Both the position numbers and the translations under genes were made by a program. DNA of 64,000 nucleotides from Leptolyngbya sp. SIO1E4 (lineage in GTDB: Bacteria; Cyanobacteriota; Cyanobacteriia; Phormidesmidales; Phormidesmidaceae): contig JAAHFU020000004.1 of the NCBI GenBank assembly GCA_010672825.2, forward strand, positions 744,001 through 808,000, given 5' to 3'. The notes below the pieces were generated by a model that made no database searches, was not told the origin of the DNA, and worked only from the letters and a program-made list of their open reading frames with translations. Below, in pieces: positions 31,959 through 42,500 of this stretch. Each line of letters starts with the position of its first letter. Positions within the stretch are counted from its first letter, which is position 1.

Positions 31959-33308
31959 ATGGAAACTGCATTTCGATACTGGCAACTGGTGCGCCTTGAC
32001 AGCTCAGGTCACTGTTACACCCAAGTGATGTCTCAGGTGCAAACTTGGCTGCAAGCAACCTTTGCTGATTTAATCAGCGACCCAGCAACCCCTGATCGGC
32101 AACTGCAGACAGCACTCCTTGCTATCTACCAAGCCAAACAGGCCAGCGCAGACCTGGCCGAACTCAGTCTGCGCTGCTACATCAGCCATCGGATACGCCT
32201 CGTCTGCCTGCAGTTGGCCAGCCAGTTTGGTGACAACTATGGCTTTACCACGGCAGACCTGTTGCCGCTGGTTCTAGACGATGACGGCAAGCTGTTGACC
32301 CCCTATCTTCCCCTCAGTCTAAAAATTTTGGATACCTACGATCCGACCAAGGCGCAGCTCAATACTTGGGTGACTCGGCTGGTGAAAAACCATCCTGAAC
32401 TTGACCGAGCATTGCTTGAGCGCGGGCTCTATCGGGCCAGCGACTGGGCGATTCTAAATGACACCAACCTGGAGCAGCTGCAGCGTATTCTGCGGCAGTA
32501 TCACCTGTGTAGCGAAACCGAGGTTGCCCTGGCCAGCCAACTCTTGGAGCAGTATCACCAGGTGTATCGGCAAGACCGTTTGCAGCAGCGGAGAGCCGGT
32601 CAGCGTGGGCGCTGTCTGCCCCCGACCCCAGAGCAGCTGAAGCGCATGGATACCCAACAGTCAGCCAAGACGGTGTTAACCCAACTCAAAGCTCTGGCGG
32701 CGCAGCTGCGACACTATCGCATTCATGTCCGCAGTGGTCGCCCCATCCCCTACCGTGACGAGACTGACTGGGAAAATCACGTCCCTGACGGCCTCGGGGG
32801 CCAATCCTCAGAAGCTGAAGAGAATCAAGATGCCTTTTTAAAGGCCTATCGACAAGCTCTCCAAGACTGTCTAGAGAACGTGCTAACCCAGGTCATGCAA
32901 GCCAACATCGCGAAGCTCCAGAAACGTCGACCGCCTAAGAATGAGGCCTATGTGCGAGGGCTTTACCTCTTCCACTGTGAGGGGCTATCCATGGGAAATT
33001 TGGCTGCTCAGGTGGGGTTAGCGACCCAGGTGCAGGTTAATCGTCTATTGCAGCTCAAGCGCCTTCGGGCTGATGTGCGTCATCTGCTGATTCAGCAGCT
33101 ACAAGTGCGGGTTCGAATGGAGGCCCTCGACTACATCTCTGCAGAGCGGCTGAATCAGATTGATCAGACCCTGGAGCATCTGCTGACGGAACGGGTTGAT
33201 CAGGTGATCAACGAAGCCGCCAGCGAAGCTCAGATCCCCCAGGGTCGTACGGCCAAGAGCGTATTTGCCCATCAGCTCTGTCAAACCATCCATCACTTTA
33301 TGGAGTGA
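31959..33308 (+). CDS. Divergent sigma-70-like protein heading the CHAT-CHASE2 operon, copy 2
   Basis: 449 residues, alignable by eye over its whole length with 16426-17763. Shared blocks are SLRCYISHRIRLVCLQLASQ with FGDNYGFTTADLLPLVLDDD, then DTYDPTKAQLNTWVTRLVKN and ERGLYRASDWAILNDT. The C-terminal block LFHCEGLSMGNLAAQVGLAT with LLQLKRLRADVRHLL is shared too. YDPTKAQLNTW is close to the region-2 consensus of sigma factors, and the C-terminal block resembles a region-4 helix-turn-helix. The assignment remains inference. The next gene begins 6 bases after its stop, and the order of the following genes repeats operon 1. Confidence 0.7.
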   Translation: METAFRYWQLVRLDSSGHCYTQVMSQVQTWLQATFADLISDPATPDRQLQTALLAIYQAKQASADLAELSLRCYISHRIRLVCLQLASQFGDNYGFTTADLLPLVLDDDGKLLTPYLPLSLKILDTYDPTKAQLNTWVTRLVKNHPELDRALLERGLYRASDWAILNDTNLEQLQRILRQYHLCSETEVALASQLLEQYHQVYRQDRLQQRRAGQRGRCLPPTPEQLKRMDTQQSAKTVLTQLKALAAQLRHYRIHVRSGRPIPYRDETDWENHVPDGLGGQSSEAEENQDAFLKAYRQALQDCLENVLTQVMQANIAKLQKRRPPKNEAYVRGLYLFHCEGLSMGNLAAQVGLATQVQVNRLLQLKRLRADVRHLLIQQLQVRVRMEALDYISAERLNQIDQTLEHLLTERVDQVINEAASEAQIPQGRTAKSVFAHQLCQTIHHFME

Positions 33309-33313
33309 TCATC

Positions 33314-34501
33314 ATGTTCTTTCCCTCACACACCCCTCTCAAAGTGCACGCTATGAGTAACGCCCAAGAGCCACAAGACTTCGAATTCGACCCCTTACAG
33401 TCAACCACTGTCACGCTTTCTCCCGCAGCGGTAGACTGGGCCGTTCGGATGGGACAACTAGAAACAACGGTGGCCTACCAGTGGCCAAGTTTTCTCAGAG
33501 CGATGGCTCTCAGAGGATTTCAAGCATGGGTTGAAGCTGGCGCTCTAGATGTTGCCGTGTACTACGATACTGAGCAAACCCCGCCAGCTGGGATTACCTG
33601 CCGCGTCGGTGATTTCCGCCTCTGTTTAATTGCCCAGGGCAACCTGAGCGATGAGGTGGTGCGAATTCCTCGGGGGACGCTCGATGACCCGGACAATTTT
33701 GCCCACCTTTATGTGCTTGTGGATGTGCAGGAAGAGGAGGATCGAGTCACGATTCTGAGTGGTCTCCGTCGCGATCTCGTGTTGGCTGATCACCCCACCG
33801 CTGAGCGATCGCTCAACGCAGATGACACCTATACTGTGCCGGTGCAACTATTCAACACCCCGCCCGAGCAGCTGCGGCTCTATCTCAATTGCCTGAATCC
33901 AGCCAGGCTGACGGCGAGGGTTAACGCAGACGCCGAATCACTATTGCCTACTGTCGCCTCAACAGCGTTACTGTCTAACGTGGGGGGTGAGCTGATCAAT
34001 GTCGGGCGCTGGTTGCGTGACCAAATCGGAGAAGTGGCCGATCGTCTGGCTTGGACGCTCTTACCGCCCCTGGCCCAGAGGGAAGCTGCGATGGCCTTCC
34101 GCAGCCCAGTGGAAGAAATCGAAGAGATTTTGATGGAAATGCCGCCAACCGTCACGGTGCCCCCCCACGCCAGAGGTGCCTATACCGATTGTCAGTCATG
34201 GGGGTTGCCGTTTCGACTCTATGCCCTCACCTGGACTGTCTTTGAAACGGATGTGCCGGAGTGGTCTCTCCTGTTGTGTTTAGGCCCCAGTGGCGGCAAC
34301 CAGCTGCCCCCTGGCATTCAATTAAAGATTCGCGATCGCACTTCAGTCCTCGTCGAGCAAACCCTCGCGCCCAATTCTGAATCGACCTACTTGTATGGCC
34401 AAGTTGTCGGTACATGGGATGAACAGTTTGTGGCCACCATCGAACTGCCAAATGGAACGGTGCTGAATTGGCCCCCGTTTGGGTTTCAGCCCGATGCGTA
34501 G
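33314..34501 (+). CDS. DUF1822-family protein, copy 2
   Basis: About 395 residues from the ATG at 33314, supported by GGAG 6-10 bases before it; MSNAQEP at 33352 is the alternative start. Family features: SFLRAMALRGFQAWVEAG near residue 60, YVLVDVQEEEDRVTILSGL near 130, VSFETDVPEWSLLLCLGPSG-like strands and the FGFQPDA end. It is soluble and has no catalytic signature. It sits between the sigma-like and CHAT-CHASE2 genes as in operon 1, so the three products probably work together. Function unknown. Confidence 0.85.
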   Translation: MFFPSHTPLKVHAMSNAQEPQDFEFDPLQSTTVTLSPAAVDWAVRMGQLETTVAYQWPSFLRAMALRGFQAWVEAGALDVAVYYDTEQTPPAGITCRVGDFRLCLIAQGNLSDEVVRIPRGTLDDPDNFAHLYVLVDVQEEEDRVTILSGLRRDLVLADHPTAERSLNADDTYTVPVQLFNTPPEQLRLYLNCLNPARLTARVNADAESLLPTVASTALLSNVGGELINVGRWLRDQIGEVADRLAWTLLPPLAQREAAMAFRSPVEEIEEILMEMPPTVTVPPHARGAYTDCQSWGLPFRLYALTWTVFETDVPEWSLLLCLGPSGGNQLPPGIQLKIRDRTSVLVEQTLAPNSESTYLYGQVVGTWDEQFVATIELPNGTVLNWPPFGFQPDA

Positions 34502-34557
34502 AGTCGCCTAATCAGAGCCCGAGGGGTTCCCTGCACTGTTAATTGAGTGGATTTGAG

Positions 34558-37002
34558 ATGACCTATCGACTCAGCGTTCACAAAATTGAGCAAAGCTGCT
34601 TGTTTGAACTGACTTGGGGACAAGGACAGCGAATCTCTGCCAGTTTGCCCTATCCCAATCACTTAACCACGGTGTATCAAACCTGGCGCCGGGCATACAT
34701 CAGCTATTATCGGCAGGCGTTGCGCGGTCGCCTGGCGGCAGAGGGGCAGGTTGCCTCAAAAAATGTCGATTGGCACAGCCAGGTCGTGCAAGCAGAGGCG
34801 CGATTGCTGTTGGAGTTTCATAAGTGGCTGCGCCATGAAGCCCTCTTTGAGCTGCGGGCTGAACTGGTGAAAGGTCAGACGACCCGCCTGGAGCAGCAGA
34901 CCCCAACTCAGTCTGCCAGCATGAGCCTTTTTCTGGCGTGCTCGCCGCTAGAAATTGCCCGCTTGCCCTGGGAGACCTGGGAAATGGGGGCAGACTTGGG
35001 CCAGCAAGGTCAGATTCAAATGGTGCGATCGCCTTCGACCATTCGCTCGGCTACCGTTGACCGACAGGCATTTCGCAAAGGCAAGACTCGGGTGCTCACG
35101 ATTTTGGGGGATGAGCGAGGGCTGAACTTAGCGGGCGATCGCGCGGCCCTAGAGGCACAGAAAAACCGGCTGGAGGTACACTATGTGGGCTGGCACCCCC
35201 ATGAGGAGACCGGAGCACTCAAGGAGAGAATCTGCCAGGCCATTGCCGACCCGAAAGGGTGGGATGTGCTATTTTTTGCCGGTCATAGCAATGAAGCAGC
35301 ACTCGTCGATGGGCAAATTGCGATCGCGCCCAACACGGCCATTGCCATTCGAGAACTGACCCCCTACTTAAACCAGGCTAAACAGCGAGGATTGCAGTTT
35401 GCGCTCTTTAACTCCTGCAGCGGTTTAGATATTGCCAGCAGGTTAATTGATTTGGGCCTGAGTCAGGTCGCTATTATGCGAGAGCCCATTCACAATGATG
35501 TGGCTCAGGCATTTTTGGTGCAGTTTTTGCAGCGGCTGGCCCGGTTTGAAGATGTGGAATCGGCCCTAGTGGGGGCCTGTCAGTTTCTCAAGCTGGAGAA
35601 AAATCTCACCTATCCTTCTGCATATCTGGTGCCATCCCTGTTTCGCCATCCAGACTCCGTGCCGTATCAGATTCAGCCCACAGGCTGGCGGACAGTCATG
35701 CGGCGCTGGCTGCCTAACAAACGAGAAGCCTTGGCGGTTGGGGTATTGGCCTTATTGAGCCTGTTTCCTCCAGTACACCATAGGCTCTTAAACTATAGAA
35801 TGGGCATTCAAGCCCGATATCGTGACTGGACGGCGCAGCTAGCCTCTACTGAGACCCCTGTCGTGCTGGTGCAGATTGACGATCGCACCCTGCAAGAACA
35901 ACGCATTGCTGTGCCCAATCCGATTGATCGCACCCTATTGGCGGATATTGTAACCACGCTGACTCGCTTAGACGCTAACGTCATTAGCATTGACTACGTA
36001 TTAGATCGGCCTCAGCCAGCGGTAGACTCCGAACTCAAACAAGCCTTTGAACAAGCGGTATCGCAGCAAAGCTGGATTGTTTTGGCGCAAAAGCGGAGTC
36101 ACTTGGGGGAATGGCTCCCTATTTCTGCTAGCGTGGCCTCACCCAATTGGAGTCTGCAAGGGGATATTTGGTCTCCCCTGTGGCATATTCGCCCCCGAGG
36201 ATGGTCAGACCAGCGACCGTTCCCCTTTAGTTATCAGGCAGCAACGGCCTATCATCTGGCACTCAGAGCAACTGAGGCTTCAGTGCCCCGCCCCAGTTTA
36301 GACAGTTCGCAATCTCTGCAGTCTCTGGTTGCCAGTTATGCAGAGACGCTGAATCCAGAACCTGTAATTTTGCCTCAGCGGGCAATGCTGCATCCAATTA
36401 CGAATGCAGCCTATCCCATGCACCAGCGGTGGCTGCAGCCGCTGCTGGATTTTTCCTTACCCCCTAATCAGGTGTATCACACGGTTCCAGCCTGGCAGCT
36501 GCTTCAAAACCCAGAGCAGACGCTGCAAGGGCTGGGGCTTTCTTCCCTTCAGGATCAATTGATAATTGTGGCACCAGGGGGGTATGACGAAGCAGGTTTT
36601 ACCCAGAGTGGAGAAGATAATCTCGAGCGACCTCAGGCGATCGCCTATTGGCACCAGCGAAGAAACGATACCCCTGCGAGACGGGGCTTTACCGGGGGTG
36701 AAATCCATGCTTACATGGCCCATCACTTTCTCAGCAATCACCTAGTGGTGCCAATTCCTGATTTTTGGATGGTGCTGTTGGCGGTACTCATTGGTAAGGG
36801 GCTGACCGTTCAATTGGCATCCAGTCTGCAAAGCCCTTTCAGACTCGGGTTGATTTTGTCTGGGGCGACGATGACCTATGGCTTAGTCAGCCTACAACTC
36901 TATGTCAGTGGCGCTGTAATGCTGCCCTGGCTGTTGCCGTCACTGACGCTTGTGTTCTATGGCGTGCAACTGATTCAAAGCACTCATCATGATTCAAAGT
37001 AA
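34558..37002 (+). CDS. CHAT-CHASE2 transmembrane sensor protease, copy 2
   Basis: 814 residues from the ATG at 34558 (MTYRLSV, matching MVYRLKI of copy 1). The cytoplasmic CHAT domain has H243 in LFFAGHSNE and C287 in LFNSCSGL. A membrane helix near 390-405, the CHASE2 sensor at about 410-700 (VVLVQIDDRTLQEQRI, VISIDYVLD) and three C-terminal helices (FWMVLLAVLIGKG, LGLILSGATMTYGLVSLQ, LPWLLPSLTLVFY) follow. Same gene order and topology as 12837-15296, but the two are well diverged, so the operons may sense different signals. Confidence 0.92.
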   Translation: MTYRLSVHKIEQSCLFELTWGQGQRISASLPYPNHLTTVYQTWRRAYISYYRQALRGRLAAEGQVASKNVDWHSQVVQAEARLLLEFHKWLRHEALFELRAELVKGQTTRLEQQTPTQSASMSLFLACSPLEIARLPWETWEMGADLGQQGQIQMVRSPSTIRSATVDRQAFRKGKTRVLTILGDERGLNLAGDRAALEAQKNRLEVHYVGWHPHEETGALKERICQAIADPKGWDVLFFAGHSNEAALVDGQIAIAPNTAIAIRELTPYLNQAKQRGLQFALFNSCSGLDIASRLIDLGLSQVAIMREPIHNDVAQAFLVQFLQRLARFEDVESALVGACQFLKLEKNLTYPSAYLVPSLFRHPDSVPYQIQPTGWRTVMRRWLPNKREALAVGVLALLSLFPPVHHRLLNYRMGIQARYRDWTAQLASTETPVVLVQIDDRTLQEQRIAVPNPIDRTLLADIVTTLTRLDANVISIDYVLDRPQPAVDSELKQAFEQAVSQQSWIVLAQKRSHLGEWLPISASVASPNWSLQGDIWSPLWHIRPRGWSDQRPFPFSYQAATAYHLALRATEASVPRPSLDSSQSLQSLVASYAETLNPEPVILPQRAMLHPITNAAYPMHQRWLQPLLDFSLPPNQVYHTVPAWQLLQNPEQTLQGLGLSSLQDQLIIVAPGGYDEAGFTQSGEDNLERPQAIAYWHQRRNDTPARRGFTGGEIHAYMAHHFLSNHLVVPIPDFWMVLLAVLIGKGLTVQLASSLQSPFRLGLILSGATMTYGLVSLQLYVSGAVMLPWLLPSLTLVFYGVQLIQSTHHDSK

Positions 37003-37015
37003 GGAGTACAGCGTT

Positions 37016-37714
37016 ATGACTGGAGTACTACAAACCCTGGGACTTGGCCTTGGTGTATTCAGCGTTATTGGTTGGGGTTGGGCAGAGACGGCACTCTCTC
37101 AGCCTTCAGAAACCTCTTCTCCTGCAATCTCTCTGAGCTGGCAGCGCATTCGAGAGTTTTTCAGCCAAGAAAATGACGATCCAGGCAGTGGAGGCAATCA
37201 TGGCTCTCGTCCGCCGGTGGGGCTTTGTCTGGTGAGCCCGAGACAGGGAGAAACCCTCTGGCATCGAAATCCGGTGATGGTTTGGCAAGGATATGCCACC
37301 GTTGGGGTGCGTCTTCAGGGGGACGGGGAGACTGTGCTGTGGAAGGAAACGGCCAGTGAGCCGGAAACTGATGTTTATCGAGCCTATTACCAAGGCGAAC
37401 AGCTGCAGCTGGGGGAAGAATATGAATGGTTGTTCTATATCATTAGCCAAGGCTCGCCTGCTATTTGGTTTCCCTTTGAGGTGATGGCAGCGGATATGTA
37501 TGAACAACACGCCGCTGAATTGGCCGCATTGCAAAGCGAGCTAGAGGCTGAGGGAGCCGATGAAGAGGCTATTGCCCTGGCCCGAGCAAACTATTTCTTA
37601 GACAACGGCCTGTCTTCTGATGCGCTGCAAGCAGTGTTTGCCGTAGGTGAACCGTCGGAGGCATTGCTTGAAACGCGGGCTGCGCTAGTCGAGGAGATTT
37701 GCGCTATTGAATAG
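37016..37714 (+). CDS. Secreted protein of the sigma/DUF1822/CHAT-CHASE2 operon, copy 2
   Basis: About 232 residues from the ATG at 37016, chosen because AAGGAG lies 9 bases upstream. A signal peptide spans residues 1-28 (LGLGLGVFSVIGWGWAETAL). The mature part has GLCLVSPRQGETLWHRNPV, a GEEYEWLFY strand and a helical tail (AIALARANYFLDNGLSSDALQ ... EICAIE). Paired features with copy 1 are CLV near the start of the beta region, IA-AxYF in the tail and a cysteine six or fewer residues from the end. Probably periplasmic, perhaps a partner of the CHASE2 domain (inference). Confidence 0.75.
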   Translation: MTGVLQTLGLGLGVFSVIGWGWAETALSQPSETSSPAISLSWQRIREFFSQENDDPGSGGNHGSRPPVGLCLVSPRQGETLWHRNPVMVWQGYATVGVRLQGDGETVLWKETASEPETDVYRAYYQGEQLQLGEEYEWLFYIISQGSPAIWFPFEVMAADMYEQHAAELAALQSELEAEGADEEAIALARANYFLDNGLSSDALQAVFAVGEPSEALLETRAALVEEICAIE

Positions 37715-37835
37715 GCCTGCCTGTTGTGGGACCTAAATTTTGCAAGGTTCCCTTCGTCACTATTGGGCACCGGTCATTCTCATCGGGAAGAGTTTGTAGA
37801 CAAGATAGACTGGAGTGTCCTCACCGCCGACGTCC

Positions 37836-39377
37836 ATGACCCGCTGGTTTAACACGGCTGGTCCCTGCCAGCCTGACATCCATTACATGCTGCCCTCTCT
37901 AGAGCGACTGCCCTCTGTGCAGCGGCTGATTGCCCAGCGCGGCTACTTTGTCATCCATGCCCCCCGGCAAACGGGTAAAACCACGGCCATGCTAACCCTG
38001 GCGCAGCAGCTCACTGCTGAAGGGCAATACGCCGCTGTCATGGTGTCTGTAGAAGCAGGTGCTGCTTATGCCCACTTTCCCCACCAGGCTAAGGCGGCTA
38101 TTTTAAGGGCTTGGCAAGATGCCGCTCGGTTTTGGTTGCCGCCAGAGCTACACCCCCCTGACTGGTCAGCGTGTGAGGCCATTGGCCAGGCATTACAGCT
38201 GTGGGCGCAGCAGTGCCCTCGCCCCATTGTCCTCTTCATCGACGAAATTGACGCCCTTCAGGATGAGGCCCTGATTGCCGTGCTTCGCCAATTACGAGAT
38301 GGCTACCCTCGGCGTCCTAAGGCATTTCCTCAGTCTCTGGCTCTGATTGGGTTGCGGGATGTGCGGGATTATAAAGTGGCGGCAGGCGGTCGCGATCGCT
38401 TGGGTACCGCCAGTCCGTTCAACATCAAGGTCGAATCGCTGACGCTGCGAAACTTCACCCTGGCTGAGGTATCGAACCTGTATGGTCAACATACGGCTGA
38501 GACGGGGCAGGCCTTTACGCCCACAGCCATAGAACGAGCGTTTGCCCTGACCCAAGGGCAGCCCTGGCTGGTGAATGCCTTGGCTCGGCAATTAGTCGAG
38601 CGAGTTGTGCCGGATGCCCACATCACCCTGACCCCAGAGCATGTGGATCAGGCAAAAGAAATCCTCATTCAGCGGCAAGATACTCACCTGGATAGTTTGG
38701 CAGAACGGCTACGGGAGCCCAGGGTGCGAGCCATTATTGAACCCATGCTGGCGGGTCGAGAATTGGGGAATGTCCCCAATGAAGATATTCAGTTTGTCCT
38801 AGATTTGGGGTTATGCGTGATGAGTCCCTTGGGGGGGCTAGTGATTGCGAATCCTATCTACCGTGAAGTGTTGCCCCGGGTTTTAACCGTGACGCCGATG
38901 GCTTCTTTGCCTCAGATTGCTCCCAGCTGGCTCACCTCAGCTGGGGAAATCAATTCAGAGGGGTTGCTGCAGGCCTTTCTCAGTTTTTGGCGGCAGCATG
39001 GCGAGCCGCTGCTGGGCAGCGCCCCGTATCACGAGATTGCTCCTCATTTGGTGCTGATGGCCTTTTTACATCGAGTCGTGAATGGAGGGGGGACTCTAGA
39101 GCGGGAATATGCGCTGGGGTCTGGTCGTATGGATTTGTGTTTACGCTACCGGAGCGTCACCTTGGGGATTGAACTGAAGGTCTGGCGCGATGGACGCCCT
39201 GACCCTTTGCAGCAAGGGCTATCCCAATTGGATGGGTATTTGGCCCGATTAGATGTGGCAACCGGTTGGCTGGTGATTTTCGATCGCCGCAGCGGACTCC
39301 CTGCTATTGAGGAGCGTACGACAACAGAGATGGCGCAAACCCCTAGTGGGCGATCGGTCACCGTAGTGCGGGGCTAG
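37836..39377 (+). CDS. AAA ATPase with C-terminal PD-(D/E)XK nuclease-like domain
   Basis: About 513 residues from the ATG at 37836. Walker A is APRQTGKTT near residue 45 and Walker B is IVLFIDEIDAL near 130. A winged-helix part follows (ALTQGQPWLVNALARQLVE). The C-terminus has the PD-(D/E)XK pattern GRMDLCLRY near 430 and GIELKVWR near 445, with an upstream glutamate and downstream QLDGYLARL. Such ATPases are common in cyanobacteria and archaea; their role is unclear but nuclease or defence-related activity is suspected. It lies 120 bases after the operon on the same strand and has no TGAATAAGY element of its own, so a link to the CHAT system is uncertain. Confidence 0.85.
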   Translation: MTRWFNTAGPCQPDIHYMLPSLERLPSVQRLIAQRGYFVIHAPRQTGKTTAMLTLAQQLTAEGQYAAVMVSVEAGAAYAHFPHQAKAAILRAWQDAARFWLPPELHPPDWSACEAIGQALQLWAQQCPRPIVLFIDEIDALQDEALIAVLRQLRDGYPRRPKAFPQSLALIGLRDVRDYKVAAGGRDRLGTASPFNIKVESLTLRNFTLAEVSNLYGQHTAETGQAFTPTAIERAFALTQGQPWLVNALARQLVERVVPDAHITLTPEHVDQAKEILIQRQDTHLDSLAERLREPRVRAIIEPMLAGRELGNVPNEDIQFVLDLGLCVMSPLGGLVIANPIYREVLPRVLTVTPMASLPQIAPSWLTSAGEINSEGLLQAFLSFWRQHGEPLLGSAPYHEIAPHLVLMAFLHRVVNGGGTLEREYALGSGRMDLCLRYRSVTLGIELKVWRDGRPDPLQQGLSQLDGYLARLDVATGWLVIFDRRSGLPAIEERTTTEMAQTPSGRSVTVVRG

Positions 39378-39505
39378 GCACGGGGGTATCAGTTAAGCAG
39401 ATTGCTACCGCGTTAGGGCTGCTCGTGGAGGGGGTGGACAAGCTGTTGGAGGGGCGATCGTAAGGTTCAGCCAACCAGGGACTCTCCTGAAATTTACGTA
39501 AACCT

Positions 39506-39531
39506 GAATAAGTCTCCCCCACCCAGCCCTA
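39506..39531 (+). promoter_or_regulatory. TGAATAAGY promoter-like element, before PPC-TPR-CHAT gene
   Basis: TGAATAAGT, 10 bases, CAG, 2 bases, then CTATATGCTGATGTCA, the extended form. GAATAAG starts 61 bases before the ATG at 39567. Confidence 0.65.
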
Positions 39532-39566
39532 TATGCTGATGTCATCCTCAGGACTGGAGCTTGTCT

Positions 39567-42500
39567 ATGCGTCGTCTTGCAAAGCTGCTGGGTTTAGTTG
39601 TGGTCACTGCGTTAGCTGTAATTGCTTTCCAATCCCCGGGATTCTCCAGAGAACCCTGGGGATTGGCACAACCACGACCAGATTTAACCAAACAGGCTAG
39701 CGAGTTAGCCGTCATATCTTTAGAAGTAGAAGGTATTTTAGAAAATGGGGATGGAATCCTAGCTGATGGCAGTTTGTATGACGCTTACCCTCTGGAAGGG
39801 CAGGCTGGGCAAACCATCGCAATCACCCTGGAAAGTATTGAATTTGACACGTTTTTGCTGGTTTTAGATGCCCAGGGTAACGAACTTGCCCGCAATGATG
39901 ATATTGATCGCGACACAGGCAACTACCATTCTTTCGTGACGTTAACGTTGCCTGTAAATGGCACTTGTATCATTTTAGCTAACGGGGCCGATGTATCGTC
40001 TCGTGGGCGTTATCGTCTGGTTGCTGTAGAGGTGTCACCAGGACAGGCTGTACCGGCACTAAGTCCAGCAGCATTTGTGGCTGTAGAGGCCAATAGACTA
40101 CTCCAACAAGGTATTCAACAGCATAACATCGCCCAATTTCGGGAGGCATTGCAGTCCTTTAGTCAGGCGTTGGCCATCTATCGTGAAATTGGAAACCGCC
40201 AGGGAGAGGCCAATACCCTCGGTAGTCTAGGTCGTGCTTATCATTCCCTAGGCGATTATGAGCAAGCCATTAACTTCCAGCAGCAATCTTTAGCCATTGC
40301 TCAAGAAATTGGAGATCGCAGGAGAGAGGCTATATCACTACGCAACCTGGGTCTTACCCAGCGCATCCTAGGCGATTATGAGCAAGCCATTAACTTCCAT
40401 CAGAGAGCTTTAGCCATTGCTCAGGAAACTGGCAATCATGGCGATGAGGCTGGCTTTCTAAACGATCTAGGTCTTGTTTACTTGTTGCAAGGTGATTATC
40501 AACGTGCTGTTGATTTACATCAGCAAACTTTATTCATTGCTCAGGAAATTGGCAATCATGGCGACGAGGCTAACGCTCTAGGTAACCTAGGCCTTGCTTA
40601 CTATTCGCTAGGTGACTACGAACGTGCCCTTGACTTTCATCAGCAACAGTTAGTGATTGTTCAGAAGATGGGTAATCTTCAAGGCGAAGCTAACGCTCTA
40701 GGCAGCTTAGGCCTTGCTTACTATTCGCTAAATGATTATAGACGTACCATTGACGTCTACCAGCAAGCTTTAACTATCTTTCAGGAAATTGGTGATCGTT
40801 TCGGGGAATCGATCACGCTAAGCAACCTCGGTAATGTCTACAATTCTTTAGGTAACTATAGGCAAGCTGTTGACCTCCATCAACAAGCTTTAGCCATTGC
40901 TGAAGAAATTGGTGATCGTCAGGGAGAAGCAATAGTACTAAATAACCTAGGCGACTCGCTAGCTCTCCTGAGAGATGATGAGCGCGCTATTGATTTTTAC
41001 CAACAGTCGCTCATTTTGGCACAAACCATTGGCAGCCAAAGCGTGACGGGTACTGTCCTCAGTAACCTAGGTCATGCGTTTTCCCGCCTAGAACAGCCTG
41101 AACTCGCCATCGTTTTCTATAAACAATCCGTCAATGTGCGCGAGTCCATTCGCGATGACTTGAAAGAGCTGCCTCAGGAACTGCAGCAGTCTTTTGCCGA
41201 CTCGGTCGCAGGTTCTTACCGGGCACTGGCTGACCTCCTGCTCCAACAAAACCGTATCCTCGAGGCCCAGCGCGTCCTTGATCTCCTCAAAGTTCAAGAA
41301 CTTGATGAGTACTTCCAAGATGTTCAGCGCAGTGCCCAAACCGAAACTGGAATTGATTTCTGGCAAGTTGAAACCGACCTGCTGGCCCTCTATCAGCAAG
41401 TGCTTGACCAGGCAACGGAGCTAGCGGAGCTAGAAGCGAAGCCCCCCGCTTCCCGTACGGCAGCGGAACAACAACGGCTGGCTGACCTGCGCGCGATTCG
41501 CGATGAAGCTGAAGGCTGGTTTGAGGGCTTTTTGGACGACCCCGACGTCATCGCCACGGTAGACGAAATCCGAGCCAGTACTAAAGGGCAAAACCTGGAA
41601 CCGGAAAACTTCGAAGACCTGCCCAATAACCTGCGTCAGCTGCCCCAGAAAACCGCTGCCCTCTATCCCCTCATTCTGGAAGATCGCCTCGAACTGGTGC
41701 TGATTATGCCCGATGGGCCGCCGCTGCGTTATCCCATTGCGGTATCTTCCACCGAACTCAAAGAGACCATCGTTGCCTTTGGGCAAGCCCTGAACTCCCC
41801 GGTTAGCAATATTGAACCCCTGGCCCAGCAGCTCTACACCTGGCTCATTGGCCCCATGGCTCAGCAGCTCGACCAGGCTGGGATTGAGTCGCTTATCTAC
41901 GCCCCGGATGGTGTCTTGCGCTACATTCCCCTGGCTGCCCTCCACGATGGTGAGCAGTACCTGGCGCAGCGATTCAGCATCAGCCATGTCACCGCCGCCT
42001 CCCTCACCGACCTCAACCTGAAACCCCAGGAGACCGAGGGACGGCTGCTGGCAGCCGCTTGTGCCGAGTGCAGTTTTACGGTCACGATCGCTGACCAAGC
42101 CTTTCCCTTTGCCGATTTGCCCTTTACCCAAACGGAAGTGGAGATCCTGGCCGAGCAGGTGGATGAAGTTGATGTGCTCCTTAATCAGGCCTTTAACCCC
42201 GCTGCCATGGCAGATTTGCCCAGCTACCGCATTGTTCACCTGGCCACCCATGCGGCTTTTGTCACCGGGGCACCGGAGGAATCCTTCATTGTCTTTGGCA
42301 GTGGCGACATCATCAACCTGCGAGACATCCGCCGCGATTGGCAGTTAGACAATGCGGAGTTGGTAGTGCTGAGCGCCTGTGAAACGGCGGTGGGCAGTGC
42401 TGAACTGGGCAGCGGCATCGAGATTTTGGGGCTGGGCTACCAGATTGAGCGAGCCGGAGCCCAGGCCACCCTAGCCTCCTTGTGGAAAGTCAGTGATGGC

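Noticed and set aside
39370-39463. Short frame after the AAA ATPase (VSVKQIATALGLLVEGVDKLLEG) like the tail of an Rpn/PD-(D/E)XK transposase
   Set aside because: Only about 30 residues with no start; resemblance too weak to annotate.
41430-42251. 273-codon minus-strand open frame opposite a CHAT domain
   Set aside because: A similar long antisense frame occurs opposite the related CHAT gene (18714-19280), which follows from codon bias of the CHAT sequence rather than a real gene.
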